Assembly: GCF_051013375.1 (NCBI RefSeq)
Contig: NZ_CP142125.1
Strand: one strand, 5' to 3'
Length of the DNA: 64,000 nucleotides
Origin: Kordia algicida
Lineage (GTDB): Bacteria > Bacteroidota > Bacteroidia > Flavobacteriales > Flavobacteriaceae
This document shows positions 36,294 to 44,732 of this stretch, piece by piece. The notes under the pieces were generated by a model, which was given only the letters and a program-made list of their open reading frames with translations, was not told the DNA's origin and made no database searches. A program made the translations under genes and the position numbers. Positions within the stretch are counted from its first letter, which is position 1. The number at the start of each line of letters is the position of its first letter.

Positions 36294-37307
36294 CTATTTG
36301 GTTTTATTGTAATAATTAGACTTGTGATTTTTGTTTTCGTCATTTTGATAAATAGTGTAATTGAACCATTCGTGGATACAATACGCGCCCGTTTCTCCTT
36401 TTTTATTGACTGCAATATAACCCACTTGAAAGTCTTTGTAATTCGGACTTTTTTTGATGACACGTTTTACAGCTTCTTCACAGGCTTCTTGTGGCGATTT
36501 TCCTTGTCGCATGAGTTCTACAATGAGAAAACTTCCTACGGTTTTTAAAACTTCTTCACCCATTCCTGTTGCGGTTGCACCTCCAATTTCATTGTCTATG
36601 AATAATCCTGAACCTATGATTGCCGAATCGCCCACGCGCCCTTGCATTTTGTAAGACAATCCGCTTGTGGTACATGCGCCCGAAATGTCTCCGTTTTTGT
36701 CTATTGCCAACATTCCAATCGTATCATGGTTTTCTACATTGATGATCGGCTTGTATTTGGCTTCAACTTTCCACTTCTCCCAAGCTTTTTTGGAAGCTTC
36801 TGTGAGTAAGTTTTCTGGTTTGAAACCACTTTTTATTGCAAATTGCTTCGCGCCATTTCCAGCTAAAAGTACATGTGGCGTATCTTCCATGACTTTTCTT
36901 GCTACAGATATTGGATGTTTTATATTTTCAATACAAACAACCGCACCGTAATCTCCTTCTTTGTTCATTATGCACGCATCGAGTGTTACATTTCCATCTC
37001 TGTCTGGCAAACCACCTTTTCCCACAGATTGATTGTTTACGTCTGCTTCTTCAACCATTACACCTTGTTCTACGGCATCTAATGAAGATTTTCCTTCTTG
37101 CAAAACGTCCCAAGCTTTTTTGGTTGCGTTTGGTACATTCCACGTAGCAATTACCATCGGAATGATTGGTTTTGCATCTGAATTGGTCGTTGTTGCTACA
37201 GCTTTTTCTTTAGATTTGCCATCATCCGCGCAAGCAGTCAAAGCCGTTCCAACGGTGAGTCCTAATCCTGTTAAAGCAGCGTTTTGAATAAATTTTCTTC
37301 TTTTCAT
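36294..37307 (-). CDS. N4-(beta-N-acetylglucosaminyl)-L-asparaginase (Ntn hydrolase)
   Basis: A 337-residue exported enzyme that cleaves the asparagine-GlcNAc bond of glycopeptides, or acts as an isoaspartyl peptidase. The autocleavage site is NHDTIGMLAID, in which the Thr becomes the N-terminal nucleophile; downstream GACTTSGLSYKM, GRVGDSAIIGSG and GGATATGMGEE are substrate-binding motifs. N-terminus: MKRRKFIQNAALTGLGLTVG with an RRKF Tat-like motif and a LTAC lipobox-like cysteine. The last ~20 residues are unusually polar (Asn/Lys-rich). It lies upstream of the sugar transporter on the same strand. Confidence 0.88.
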   Translation of the reverse strand: MKRRKFIQNAALTGLGLTVGTALTACADDGKSKEKAVATTTNSDAKPIIPMVIATWNVPNATKKAWDVLQEGKSSLDAVEQGVMVEEADVNNQSVGKGGLPDRDGNVTLDACIMNKEGDYGAVVCIENIKHPISVARKVMEDTPHVLLAGNGAKQFAIKSGFKPENLLTEASKKAWEKWKVEAKYKPIINVENHDTIGMLAIDKNGDISGACTTSGLSYKMQGRVGDSAIIGSGLFIDNEIGGATATGMGEEVLKTVGSFLIVELMRQGKSPQEACEEAVKRVIKKSPNYKDFQVGYIAVNKKGETGAYCIHEWFNYTIYQNDENKNHKSNYYNKTK

Positions 37308-37456
37308 CTGTGAGTGATTTTATTTGCTGCTTTTCACAAGTTTCAAATTAAATGATTAAAATGAAAAACAGTCAATCGTATTTTGACTTCTTTTGATACT
37401 ATAGAATGTATGTTTTTTGGGCGCTTTTTTTAGAAGTCGTTTACAAACTTATGATT

Positions 37457-37846
37457 TTATTTTTCAGCTAGAATTGCTGCAATGTTTGGTTTGAAATAGT
37501 TAGGTCCTTTGAGTACTTTTCCATCTTCTCGATAAATAGGTTTCCCATCTTCCCCTAATTTGCTCATATTGCTGCGCTGAATTTCTTCGAAGACTTCAAT
37601 GATTTTCTCTTGCATTCCGTGTTCTATGATCGTTCCGCAGAGAATGTATAACATATCACCCAGAGCATCGGCAACTTCTACCAAATCATTATTTTGAGCT
37701 GCTTCAAAGTATTCTTCATTTTCTTCTTTCATAAGATTAAAACGAAGTAGGTTTCTTGCTTCTCCAATATTGGCGGTTGGTGTATTTTTTATTCCCAAAC
37801 CAAATGCTTCATGGAATTCTGTAACGGCTTCTATTCTTCTTTTCAA
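37457..37846 (-). CDS. MazG-like / PRA-PH family nucleoside triphosphate pyrophosphohydrolase
   Basis: A 129-residue all-alpha NTP pyrophosphohydrolase. The metal-binding pattern is visible as KEENEEYFEA and EVADALGDMLYIL (E-E-x-x-E and E-x-x-D). The start is a TTG at 37846; no ATG occurs upstream in frame, and the next Met (39) would cut off the first helix. Substrate not determinable: house-cleaning of abnormal nucleotides is usual for the group. Single gene with an AT-rich spacer on both sides. Confidence 0.8.
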   Translation of the reverse strand: MKRRIEAVTEFHEAFGLGIKNTPTANIGEARNLLRFNLMKEENEEYFEAAQNNDLVEVADALGDMLYILCGTIIEHGMQEKIIEVFEEIQRSNMSKLGEDGKPIYREDGKVLKGPNYFKPNIAAILAEK

Positions 37847-37959
37847 ATCGTACTTATTTTTAAAATTATAGTCGAAATATACTTGATTATTTAGCGCATT
37901 TTAGAATGTTTACTATTTTATTTTGAAACTTTTATTAACAACCTTTGCTGTTTAATTCG

Positions 37960-37967
37960 TAATTTTG
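37960..37967 (+). promoter_or_regulatory. -7 element of the small membrane protein gene
   Basis: TAATTTTG matches TAnnTTTG, 20 bases before the ATG. The -33 region is not clear. Confidence 0.45.
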
Positions 37968-37986
37968 TTAAAATAAAATATGTGTT

Positions 37987-38175
37987 ATGTTCAGTTCAGG
38001 TCAAATAATTTTTGCTGCTTTTTTTGTAATTATTTTTGTTGCAATTATGATTTATGCGTATCGCAAAGACTTACAACTACACAAGCGTTATTATAAGGGA
38101 AGTTTGCGTATTCTTCTGGTTTTCATCCTCTTTATTATCACCATCGTTGTGATTAAAAAATTCATTGTATCTTAA
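37987..38175 (+). CDS. Small two-helix membrane protein
   Basis: A 62-residue protein with two transmembrane helices (about 6-24 and 40-58) joined by a basic loop RKDLQLHKRYYKG. Codon use and the preceding TAATTTTG -7 element (37960-37967) support a real gene. No family is recognised. It precedes the response regulator on the same strand with a 169-base gap holding an inverted repeat. Confidence 0.65.
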   Translation: MFSSGQIIFAAFFVIIFVAIMIYAYRKDLQLHKRYYKGSLRILLVFILFIITIVVIKKFIVS

Positions 38176-38253
38176 ATTTAGTTTGTTTTCTATGCTGCAT
38201 TTTTTGTAAATTGTAGGAAAACTTACTAACCATTACCATAATATAAACACATT

Positions 38254-38276
38254 TATTGCAGTTTTTTGCTGCAATA
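38254..38276. repeat. 8-bp inverted repeat TATTGCAG/CTGCAATA
   Basis: A perfect palindromic stem with a TTTTTTG loop between the small membrane gene and the response regulator. It may be a weak terminator for the former or an operator for the latter. Confidence 0.5.
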
Positions 38277-38295
38277 GGATTCCCAAATCGTCATT

Positions 38296-38303
38296 TATAT
38301 TTG
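38296..38303 (+). promoter_or_regulatory. -7 element upstream of the response regulator
   Basis: TATATTTG fits TAnnTTTG; the ATG is 42 bases downstream. The nearest TTTG (38265-38268) is too far for an ideal -33 element. Confidence 0.4.
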
Positions 38304-38344
38304 GAGTGCATATAGTTTGTTTGTAATTTTTAGAACCCTAAGAT

Positions 38345-38959
38345 ATGATTACAGTCGCTATTGCAGAAGACCATCAGGCATTGATTGATGGCATGCTTTC
38401 GTATTTGGAGTACGAAGAAGATATTCAAATTGTCGGACATGCCAATGATGGCGAATCGCTTTTAAAAATTGTTCGCCGAAAACAACCCAAAGTCGTGATT
38501 TGCGATATCCGAATGCCCAAAATGGATGGGATTGTAGCTACGAATCACATAAAAAAAGAGTTTCCACATATTAATATATTGGCGTTTACGATGTACGATC
38601 AAGATAGAGCTGTACAGCAAATGTTGGATGCAGGCGCGACGGGTTATATTTTGAAAAATTCGCCTTTAAAAGTCGTCTTGGAAGCCATTTACGCACTTTC
38701 GGAGCACAAAACGTACTATGATGCCAAATTGAATATTGGGCAGATTTCTAAAAATAGTTCTGAATCTATTTTATCGCGACGCGAAAAGGAAATTTTGGCA
38801 CTCATTGCACAGCGAAAGACTTCTAAAGAAATTGCGGAGTTACTTTTTATTTCGAAATCTACCATAGACACACACCGCAAAAACATGATTCAGAAGTTAC
38901 AATTGCAAGGCGCTAATGAGTTGTTGGGTTATGCTATTGAGCAGAAGTATGCTTTTTAG
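38345..38959 (+). CDS. NarL/LuxR-type response regulator
   Basis: A 204-residue two-component regulator. The receiver domain covers ~1-120 with the acidic pair near E8/D9, phospho-acceptor D54 in VICDIRMPKMDG, the switch Thr in AFTMYD and the conserved Lys in YILKN. The C-terminal LuxR helix-turn-helix runs from ~140 (SRREKEILALIAQ) to ~198 (STIDTHRKNMIQKL). The expected partner, a HisKA_3 sensor kinase, is encoded at 40477-42276, but two unrelated genes lie between. A palindromic candidate operator occurs 30 bases after its stop. Confidence 0.93.
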   Translation: MITVAIAEDHQALIDGMLSYLEYEEDIQIVGHANDGESLLKIVRRKQPKVVICDIRMPKMDGIVATNHIKKEFPHINILAFTMYDQDRAVQQMLDAGATGYILKNSPLKVVLEAIYALSEHKTYYDAKLNIGQISKNSSESILSRREKEILALIAQRKTSKEIAELLFISKSTIDTHRKNMIQKLQLQGANELLGYAIEQKYAF

Positions 38960-38989
38960 GGTTGGTTTTGGATTCGAATAATTTGAAAA

Positions 38990-39005
38990 TACCTATATGT
39001 GGGGA
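38990..39005. promoter_or_regulatory. Candidate response-regulator operator (site 1)
   Basis: TACCTATATGTGGGGA is an imperfect palindrome, part of a 15-base stretch (AAAATACCTATATGT, 38986-39000) that matches 13 of 15 bases with AAAATACCTACATAT before the outer-membrane gene at 42363. It lies in the promoter region of the protease gene. Confidence 0.45.
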
Positions 39006-39053
39006 TGTTTTGGTGGTTGGGAATTTGGGATGTTTGTATTGTAATTAATTAAA

Positions 39054-40049
39054 ATGATATTTATGACTGAAGATTTGGCCAACATACAATTAGAACAATA
39101 TGGCGATTTTTTTATTGAGATGCCAGGTGTACATTATGTAGCTGTAGTTAAAGATGACAATAATGTTGCTAATGATTACTCAATGGAAATTGGAGTTGAT
39201 AAAAAATTTGAAAAAGATGTTAATTTAATACTTAAGCAAAGAAAATCAATTTTGGAGAAGATTCCTTTCGAGCTTAAATTACCTATTAAAAGAAAAAAAT
39301 CTAGATTCTTAAGAAAAGATATTAATTCTTTTAAGGGTATAAATTTTGTGCGGTCATTACCATTTTATTTTCAAAATGAAATAGCTTCAGGTCAAGAGAT
39401 TTCGATGACAAATGCTAGTCAAGCTAAAGGTACAATTGGAGCTATTGTAGAATTAGAAAATCATAAAGGAGATTTCATACTCTCTAATTGGCACGTAATG
39501 ATGCAGAGTAGTGGAGATCTTGGAGCAGGTATAGATAATAAAAGTGATGAAAAGATTGCTGAACTTTTTTGGGGACTTAATAATGAATATTATGACATTG
39601 CTCTATCGAAGATTATTTCTAAAAAGCAAATAATAAAGGAGAGAAAAATTGATACTGTAAAAAAGTATAAAGATATAAGAATAGGTGATTCTGTTAAAAT
39701 TGAAGGGTTTAAAAGTGGATTTGATAAGAATACAATTTACTCTAAAAATGCATATGTTAAGGTTGGTAACGAGGAAAGAATTTTTAAGAATCAAATAATG
39801 ACAGGTAAGTTATCTGTATCAGGGGATTCAGGATCAATAGTTCTTAATAAGAAAAATGAAATTATAGGTATTGTCTGTGCCGGTGATAATAAAAAATTTT
39901 CAATTTGTAATCATTTACATAGTTTATTATCAAGTAATATACTGCCTAAATATGAATACGGAGACAAAGGGAAAAAGAAAATTATTAAAATGCCAGAGAT
40001 AAAGTTTAAAGCTATTTATACAAATAAAAGTCTAATCATAAGATCTTAA
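39054..40049 (+). CDS. Intracellular trypsin-like serine protease
   Basis: A 331-residue protein. Residues ~122-290 show a chymotrypsin-fold catalytic triad: H147 in ILSNWHVMM, D181 in YYDIALSK and S259 in SVSGDSGSIV, followed by IIGIVCAG as in trypsin-like domains. There is no signal peptide or membrane segment, so it should act in the cytoplasm. The first ~120 residues are a separate, unrecognised, Lys-rich region, and the C-terminal ~40 are basic. ATG at 39054 or 39063 is possible. It is AT-rich (15 G+C in the 60 bases at 39601) compared with the regulator gene before it (24 of 60 at 38461). Four bases separate it from the next gene. Confidence 0.72.
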   Translation: MIFMTEDLANIQLEQYGDFFIEMPGVHYVAVVKDDNNVANDYSMEIGVDKKFEKDVNLILKQRKSILEKIPFELKLPIKRKKSRFLRKDINSFKGINFVRSLPFYFQNEIASGQEISMTNASQAKGTIGAIVELENHKGDFILSNWHVMMQSSGDLGAGIDNKSDEKIAELFWGLNNEYYDIALSKIISKKQIIKERKIDTVKKYKDIRIGDSVKIEGFKSGFDKNTIYSKNAYVKVGNEERIFKNQIMTGKLSVSGDSGSIVLNKKNEIIGIVCAGDNKKFSICNHLHSLLSSNILPKYEYGDKGKKKIIKMPEIKFKAIYTNKSLIIRS

Positions 40050-40052
40050 ATT

Positions 40053-40475
40053 ATGAAAATTGAAAGAATTAAATCAAATACAACAAATAGAGTTACTCTT
40101 TTTGAAGGAGAAAAAAAGTTTTTAGTTACGGGTAATGTTGAATTAGATAATGCTAGTAAATTAACCAAAATTGATTTAAACGTAGATAATCCGAATGATC
40201 AATGGTATGAATTAAAACATGCTAATACATGTTATGAGCATATCGAATCAGGTATAAAAGCTCATGTGTTAGAATTACACTTTGAACAAAAAAAATTGCC
40301 TCATACACATTCCAATTCGGTAAAAATTGATAAAGAATATATTTTAGATAAAGGTTCTTTTATTTTCGTTACCGCTATATTTTACACTAATATAGCAAAC
40401 TTTAAAAAATGTCATTATAGTATTTTTGATGGTCAACCCGAAACAAAAGACGGAGCAATAATAGTGAGTATATGA
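40053..40475 (+). CDS. Unknown 140-residue protein linked to the protease
   Basis: I recognise no family. The protein looks beta-rich (alternating VTLFEGEKKFLVTGNVEL, HVLELHFEQ, SFIFVTAIFYT), without signal or membrane segment. It carries two cysteines (CYEHI, KKCHYS) and an HTHSN segment. It starts 4 bases after the protease stop and ends 2 bases before the kinase start, so all three are one transcription unit and probably work together. It could be the protease's substrate, inhibitor or adaptor; none can be preferred from sequence. AT-rich like its neighbour. Confidence 0.6.
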   Translation: MKIERIKSNTTNRVTLFEGEKKFLVTGNVELDNASKLTKIDLNVDNPNDQWYELKHANTCYEHIESGIKAHVLELHFEQKKLPHTHSNSVKIDKEYILDKGSFIFVTAIFYTNIANFKKCHYSIFDGQPETKDGAIIVSI

Positions 40476-40476
40476 T

Positions 40477-42276
40477 ATGAAACTACTCTTGCATACAAAA
40501 AAACTTATTTTACCAGCAATTTTTCTAATTGTTGGTTTTTGCGTTTCTCAGAATACATCTTTAGACATACTTCGAAATTCAATCTCAAAATTAGATTTAG
40601 ATGAATCAAAGAGTTATCTAAAAAGTATTGACACTACTGTTTTGGATAAATATGATAGAGGACTTTGGTATTTTTATAATGGCTTAAATCATAGGTCAGA
40701 TGATAATCATGATAAAGGTTTTCAAAATTTACTGAGAGCAGAAGAATTATTTCAAGAATTAGATAGTATTAATAATGCTGCTGATACCAATTATGAAATA
40801 CATATTCTATTGAGTCATCAAAATAATTTGGATATTGATTCGAAACCTTATTTAGATAAATATTTTAACTATGCGAAATCTAAGAAAGATACATTAATGC
40901 TTGCAAAGGCTTATTCAAGAATTGCTGTAGATTATATGGGTAAGAAAGATTTTAGTAATTCTAAATTGTATTTTGACAAAACTCTTGAGCAGTTAAAACT
41001 AATAAAAGATACTTTCAGAATAGCAGCTATTGAAATGAATATTGGGACACTTTATTACTCAGTTAAAAATAATGCTGATTCATCTCTATATTATTTTAAA
41101 AAATCATTACCAACTTTTGTAAGACATTCGAACACTGATTACATTTCATACAATTATAATAATCAGGCCAAATCTTATGAATTAAAAAAAGATTATAAAA
41201 AAGCAATTGACTTTTATAAAAAAGCAGACTCCATTACATTAAAAAAATATAATGCAAAAACAAAAGTAATCTTCTACGATAATATGGCAGAAGCATACAA
41301 TAATCTTAAAGATTATGAAAATGCAGCTTTGTATTTAAACAAGTCTATTGAACTAAAAGATAGTATCAATGATATCGCCCAAAATATTGCGATCAACGAA
41401 ACAAATAATAAATATAAAACTGAAGAATTGACAGATGAAAGGGATCGCTTAGAAAAGCTTAATATTATCATTGAAGCAGAAAACAAACAAACAAATAGTC
41501 TGTTAATTATATCTCTGTCAATCCTAACCCTCGTCATCATCTCCGCATATCTACTCCAAAAAAACACCCGAAAAAAACAACTCCTAGCCGAACAAGCCAA
41601 AGACCTAGAAGCACAGAAAGTAGAAAACTTATTGCAAGAGCAAGAACTAGCTAGTATTGACGCAATGATTGAAGGTCAGGAAAAAGAACGAAAACGTATC
41701 GCAGAAGATTTACACGATGATCTTGGCGCATTGATGGCAACCATTAATCTACATTTGGAAAATATTGGTTCAAAAAACAGTCCAAATGCGCTCAATAAAA
41801 CAAAAACATTACTTGGCGAGGCTTATGAAAAAATACGAAACATTTCGCACATCAAAAATGCAGGTGTTATTGCCAATCAAGGATTATTGGTTGCGATTAA
41901 CAACATGACTTCAAAGATAAAAAGTGCCAACAAACTCGATATTGAAGTCATCGCACACGGACTTGAAAACCGACTTGAAAATTCATTAGAATTATCCCTA
42001 TTCCGAATGATTCAGGAACTTATTGCCAACATTATCAAACATGCAGAAGCCACCAAAGCAACCATTCAATTAACGCAATACGAAAAAAACCTCAACATCA
42101 TCGTAGAAGACAATGGAAAAGGCTTTGACACTACAATCATAAAAGAAGTTAAGGAAACAGGAATCGGATTGGAAAACATCAAAAAACGCATCATACACCT
42201 AGAAGGTACATTCGCTATTGATAGCACCATCGGGAAAGGAACGACCATTTTAATTGACATTCCACTTACAGTATAA
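40477..42276 (+). CDS. TPR-sensor histidine kinase (HisKA_3 type)
   Basis: A 599-residue kinase: signal-like helix 1-25 (FLIVGFCVSQ), TPR-like repeats ~60-310 in the periplasm, a coiled coil, one transmembrane helix at ~343-362, a second coiled coil, the HisKA_3 phospho-acceptor H413 in RKRIAEDLHDDLG, an N-box in ELIANIIKHAEA, and an HATPase domain with DNGKGFD and GIGLENIKKRI. It should phosphorylate the NarL-type regulator at 38345. Base composition changes inside the gene: 14 of 60 G+C at 41041 in the sensor half, 24 of 60 at 41701 in the kinase half, with a visible switch near 41515 at the membrane helix. This suggests that a new sensor was joined to an older kinase core. Confidence 0.88.
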   Translation: MKLLLHTKKLILPAIFLIVGFCVSQNTSLDILRNSISKLDLDESKSYLKSIDTTVLDKYDRGLWYFYNGLNHRSDDNHDKGFQNLLRAEELFQELDSINNAADTNYEIHILLSHQNNLDIDSKPYLDKYFNYAKSKKDTLMLAKAYSRIAVDYMGKKDFSNSKLYFDKTLEQLKLIKDTFRIAAIEMNIGTLYYSVKNNADSSLYYFKKSLPTFVRHSNTDYISYNYNNQAKSYELKKDYKKAIDFYKKADSITLKKYNAKTKVIFYDNMAEAYNNLKDYENAALYLNKSIELKDSINDIAQNIAINETNNKYKTEELTDERDRLEKLNIIIEAENKQTNSLLIISLSILTLVIISAYLLQKNTRKKQLLAEQAKDLEAQKVENLLQEQELASIDAMIEGQEKERKRIAEDLHDDLGALMATINLHLENIGSKNSPNALNKTKTLLGEAYEKIRNISHIKNAGVIANQGLLVAINNMTSKIKSANKLDIEVIAHGLENRLENSLELSLFRMIQELIANIIKHAEATKATIQLTQYEKNLNIIVEDNGKGFDTTIIKEVKETGIGLENIKKRIIHLEGTFAIDSTIGKGTTILIDIPLTV

Positions 42277-42297
42277 ACTTAGCAATCAATTCAAAAA

Positions 42298-42313
42298 TAC
42301 CTACATATAAGTA
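42298..42313. promoter_or_regulatory. Candidate response-regulator operator (site 2)
   Basis: TACCTACATATAAGTA is a near-palindrome: the left half TACCTA and the reverse complement of the right half, TACTTA, differ at one base. It resembles site 1 at 38990 and lies 59 bases before the outer-membrane gene. Confidence 0.45.
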
Positions 42314-42371
42314 CTTTTCTATTACATAAAAAATACTACTTTTATACTAACTAACTACAACCATGTTACAT

Positions 42372-44690
42372 ATGAAATCATTTTTACTAACTATTTTAGG
42401 ATTTTTCAGCGTTTTTACGATTTGTGCACAAGAAATCCCTGAAAGTAAATTCATTCCGCAATTAGAAAAAAAACAAAAAGAACTTACGGAATTACTAAAT
42501 GAAAAAAATCAATTAAATATTGAGGTTTTAATCCACGAAAAAAATATCAAAGAACTTTCTGCAAAAAAAGAAAAAACCAAAGAAGATGAAAAGGCTTTAC
42601 AAAAAGCAGAAGACGATAAAAAAGGATTACAATCAGATCTTCAAAGCATTGAAAATAAAATCACTACAAAATGTATTGAATATAGCGAATTTCAAACATT
42701 CTTAGCAAAATATCAAAACGTAGCTCAAAAAACACTAGATAAATATGATGTTAGAGCTTGTGAGTTATACAAAGAAAAAAAAGAAACTGTCGTAGAAACC
42801 ACACCAGAAATAACTGCTGAAAGTAACGAAGATAAGGTAAAAAATGCACTAGAAACACGCCAAAACGCAATTGATAAGTTAGTAGACAAGAAAGATGACT
42901 TTGATGAAACAATTGCTGAAATGAATAAAAATATCAAAATGGTAGAAGCAGACATAAAAGATGCTCCTGCCAACAGCCAAGAATTGGAAAATTTTAAAGA
43001 AGACCTAAAAGAAAAAGAAAAAAGTAGAGATTCTGTATTAAAACTTGATGCAGAACTTAAAAAACAAATCATGGATTCTTGCTCGAAATTTACTGAATAC
43101 AAGAAATTCCTAAAAAAACATGAGAATGTAAAAGATTCCATTCTTGATTTATACAAAGCCCGAAACTGTCGATTGTTTGTAGAAAAAGACGAACTCGATC
43201 CTGAAAAATATATCATTGTTGGAGACAACGATCCTGTAAAAGTAGATAGTTTATTCAGTAATAATAGCGCAAGGCAAGTATTGGCAAGTGTTTTCAGTAT
43301 TGACAGCAAAACAAACTTAGGAACATTTGAAGTGCCAGGTGATAGAGCTTTTGTAAACTTCTATGCAGAAAACAACTCTGATGAAATCAAAAATGCACTT
43401 AATATTGAAAACCAGACAAAAGATGAAGAAAGCTATGCGCTGAGCATCAAACAAATCAAAAAGAAAAATCTTATTACGCCTATTAGTTCAGACAGTATAT
43501 TGAACTTTATTGGCGAAGTTCCTGAAGGCGCATTGTTCAAATCCATTCAAATAGAATTACGCGAAGGCGGCATTGTCGATACGCGTTTGGTATTACATTC
43601 TATCGATGGAAAATTTGAATTTTACTTTGAAGGAACAACACCCGTAAGTATTCTAAACTATACGCGTAGAGTGAAAAAAAGCTTTCTCAAATATTCGCAC
43701 TATGTCAGTCTTGATGGTAAAGGCGTTTACAATGAAAATGCATTACGTCATTTATTAGTAAAATATACAGAAGTGCTTGATTATCATCCAAATGCAGGTA
43801 GCAACTATGTTCCTGATGACGTAGCATACAAATTTCCATCAGACAAAGATAAAGAAGCCAAAGAAACAGGCAGACGCTCGTATCAAGTTATAAACGACAG
43901 CCATTTACAACACGTTTTAGACCTAAGAACGTATACAGATTTACTAGGATTATTTGGCGATGAAGCTAACGGATTATTCCAAATAGAAGGAAAAGCAGAT
44001 TTCTTCATTCATCCTTTCAATCATAACGGAACGGCCTTTTATTACTTCAAAAAAGTTTCGCCTTACGTACGCTATTCACGATTTGATGAAGACAATGATT
44101 TTATCGCTGCGACAACTCCAGATGTAGCAACAAACGTGCTAAATCCCAATACGGGCGATCCAGCAGATTACTTTTTCTTCAACGAAAACAAATTAGGTCT
44201 CCTAGAGCGTTCAAACTTAGAAATGGGATTAGACATTAATCTTATGCATTTCAGATTTGCCAAAGAACTTCCTTTTTGGATGTCCGTGTATCTTCCTTTT
44301 AGTTATAATGTAACCAAAGTACAAACTACAGGAACAGATAGCGGCACTGAAATCATCAACGACATCAATTTTAAAACACTTGGGTATGGTGCAGGAGCAA
44401 ATATTGAAATTCGTCGACTCAATAATTTTGGACTTAATGTAGGATACGAATTAAAAGGATATTCATTTATTGGAGATTATGCCCGAAACAATTTATCTGA
44501 ACCAAGTTACTTAAAAACGCAAGCCGTAAAAGCAGAAGTATTTTACTATCCAGGAGAAGACAAATCAAACTCTATATTCTTGCGTATGAAAAGTATCAGA
44601 GACATTAGTTCTTCAGGAGACGATTCTTTCTTCCAACTCCAAGTCGGCTACCGATTCACGCTTGGTGTTGGCGCCATCAAAGCTAAATGA
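42372..44690 (+). CDS. Coiled-coil outer-membrane protein with duplicated Cys-pair module
   Basis: A 772-residue exported protein (ATG at 42372 chosen because it opens the signal peptide MKSFLLTILGFFSVFTICAQ; the frame has another ATG at 42363). Residues ~25-270 are coiled coil and contain a module twice: a helix pair ending C-x2-(Y/F)-(S/T)-E(F/Y)..FL.K...V...LD.Y..R.C.L(Y/F). Each copy has two cysteines about 30 residues apart. A middle domain (~290-570) is unrecognised. From about 615 to the end, alternating strands (MGLDINLMHFRF, YGAGANIEIRRL, FFQLQVGYRFTLG) suggest an outer-membrane barrel. It follows the kinase with a candidate regulator site before it. Function unknown; a structural or sensing envelope protein controlled by the upstream system is an inference. 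Confidence 0.65.
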   Translation: MKSFLLTILGFFSVFTICAQEIPESKFIPQLEKKQKELTELLNEKNQLNIEVLIHEKNIKELSAKKEKTKEDEKALQKAEDDKKGLQSDLQSIENKITTKCIEYSEFQTFLAKYQNVAQKTLDKYDVRACELYKEKKETVVETTPEITAESNEDKVKNALETRQNAIDKLVDKKDDFDETIAEMNKNIKMVEADIKDAPANSQELENFKEDLKEKEKSRDSVLKLDAELKKQIMDSCSKFTEYKKFLKKHENVKDSILDLYKARNCRLFVEKDELDPEKYIIVGDNDPVKVDSLFSNNSARQVLASVFSIDSKTNLGTFEVPGDRAFVNFYAENNSDEIKNALNIENQTKDEESYALSIKQIKKKNLITPISSDSILNFIGEVPEGALFKSIQIELREGGIVDTRLVLHSIDGKFEFYFEGTTPVSILNYTRRVKKSFLKYSHYVSLDGKGVYNENALRHLLVKYTEVLDYHPNAGSNYVPDDVAYKFPSDKDKEAKETGRRSYQVINDSHLQHVLDLRTYTDLLGLFGDEANGLFQIEGKADFFIHPFNHNGTAFYYFKKVSPYVRYSRFDEDNDFIAATTPDVATNVLNPNTGDPADYFFFNENKLGLLERSNLEMGLDINLMHFRFAKELPFWMSVYLPFSYNVTKVQTTGTDSGTEIINDINFKTLGYGAGANIEIRRLNNFGLNVGYELKGYSFIGDYARNNLSEPSYLKTQAVKAEVFYYPGEDKSNSIFLRMKSIRDISSSGDDSFFQLQVGYRFTLGVGAIKAK

Positions 44691-44695
44691 TTTAA

Positions 44696-44718
44696 TTTGT
44701 CATTCCTGCGAAGGCAAA
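44696..44718. repeat. Interspersed repeat fragment (TCATTCCTGCGAAGGCA)
   Basis: A sequence related to the widely scattered flavobacterial GTCATTCCTGCGAAGGCAGGAATC repeat; a second, diverged copy occurs inverted at 53386-53406. Confidence 0.5.
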
Positions 44719-44732
44719 AATCAATAGTTATG

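Noticed and set aside
42725..43309. Minus-strand frame of 194 codons opposite the coiled-coil gene
   Set aside because: A Ser/Phe/Leu-rich translation produced by the Glu/Lys codons of the coiled coil on the other strand.
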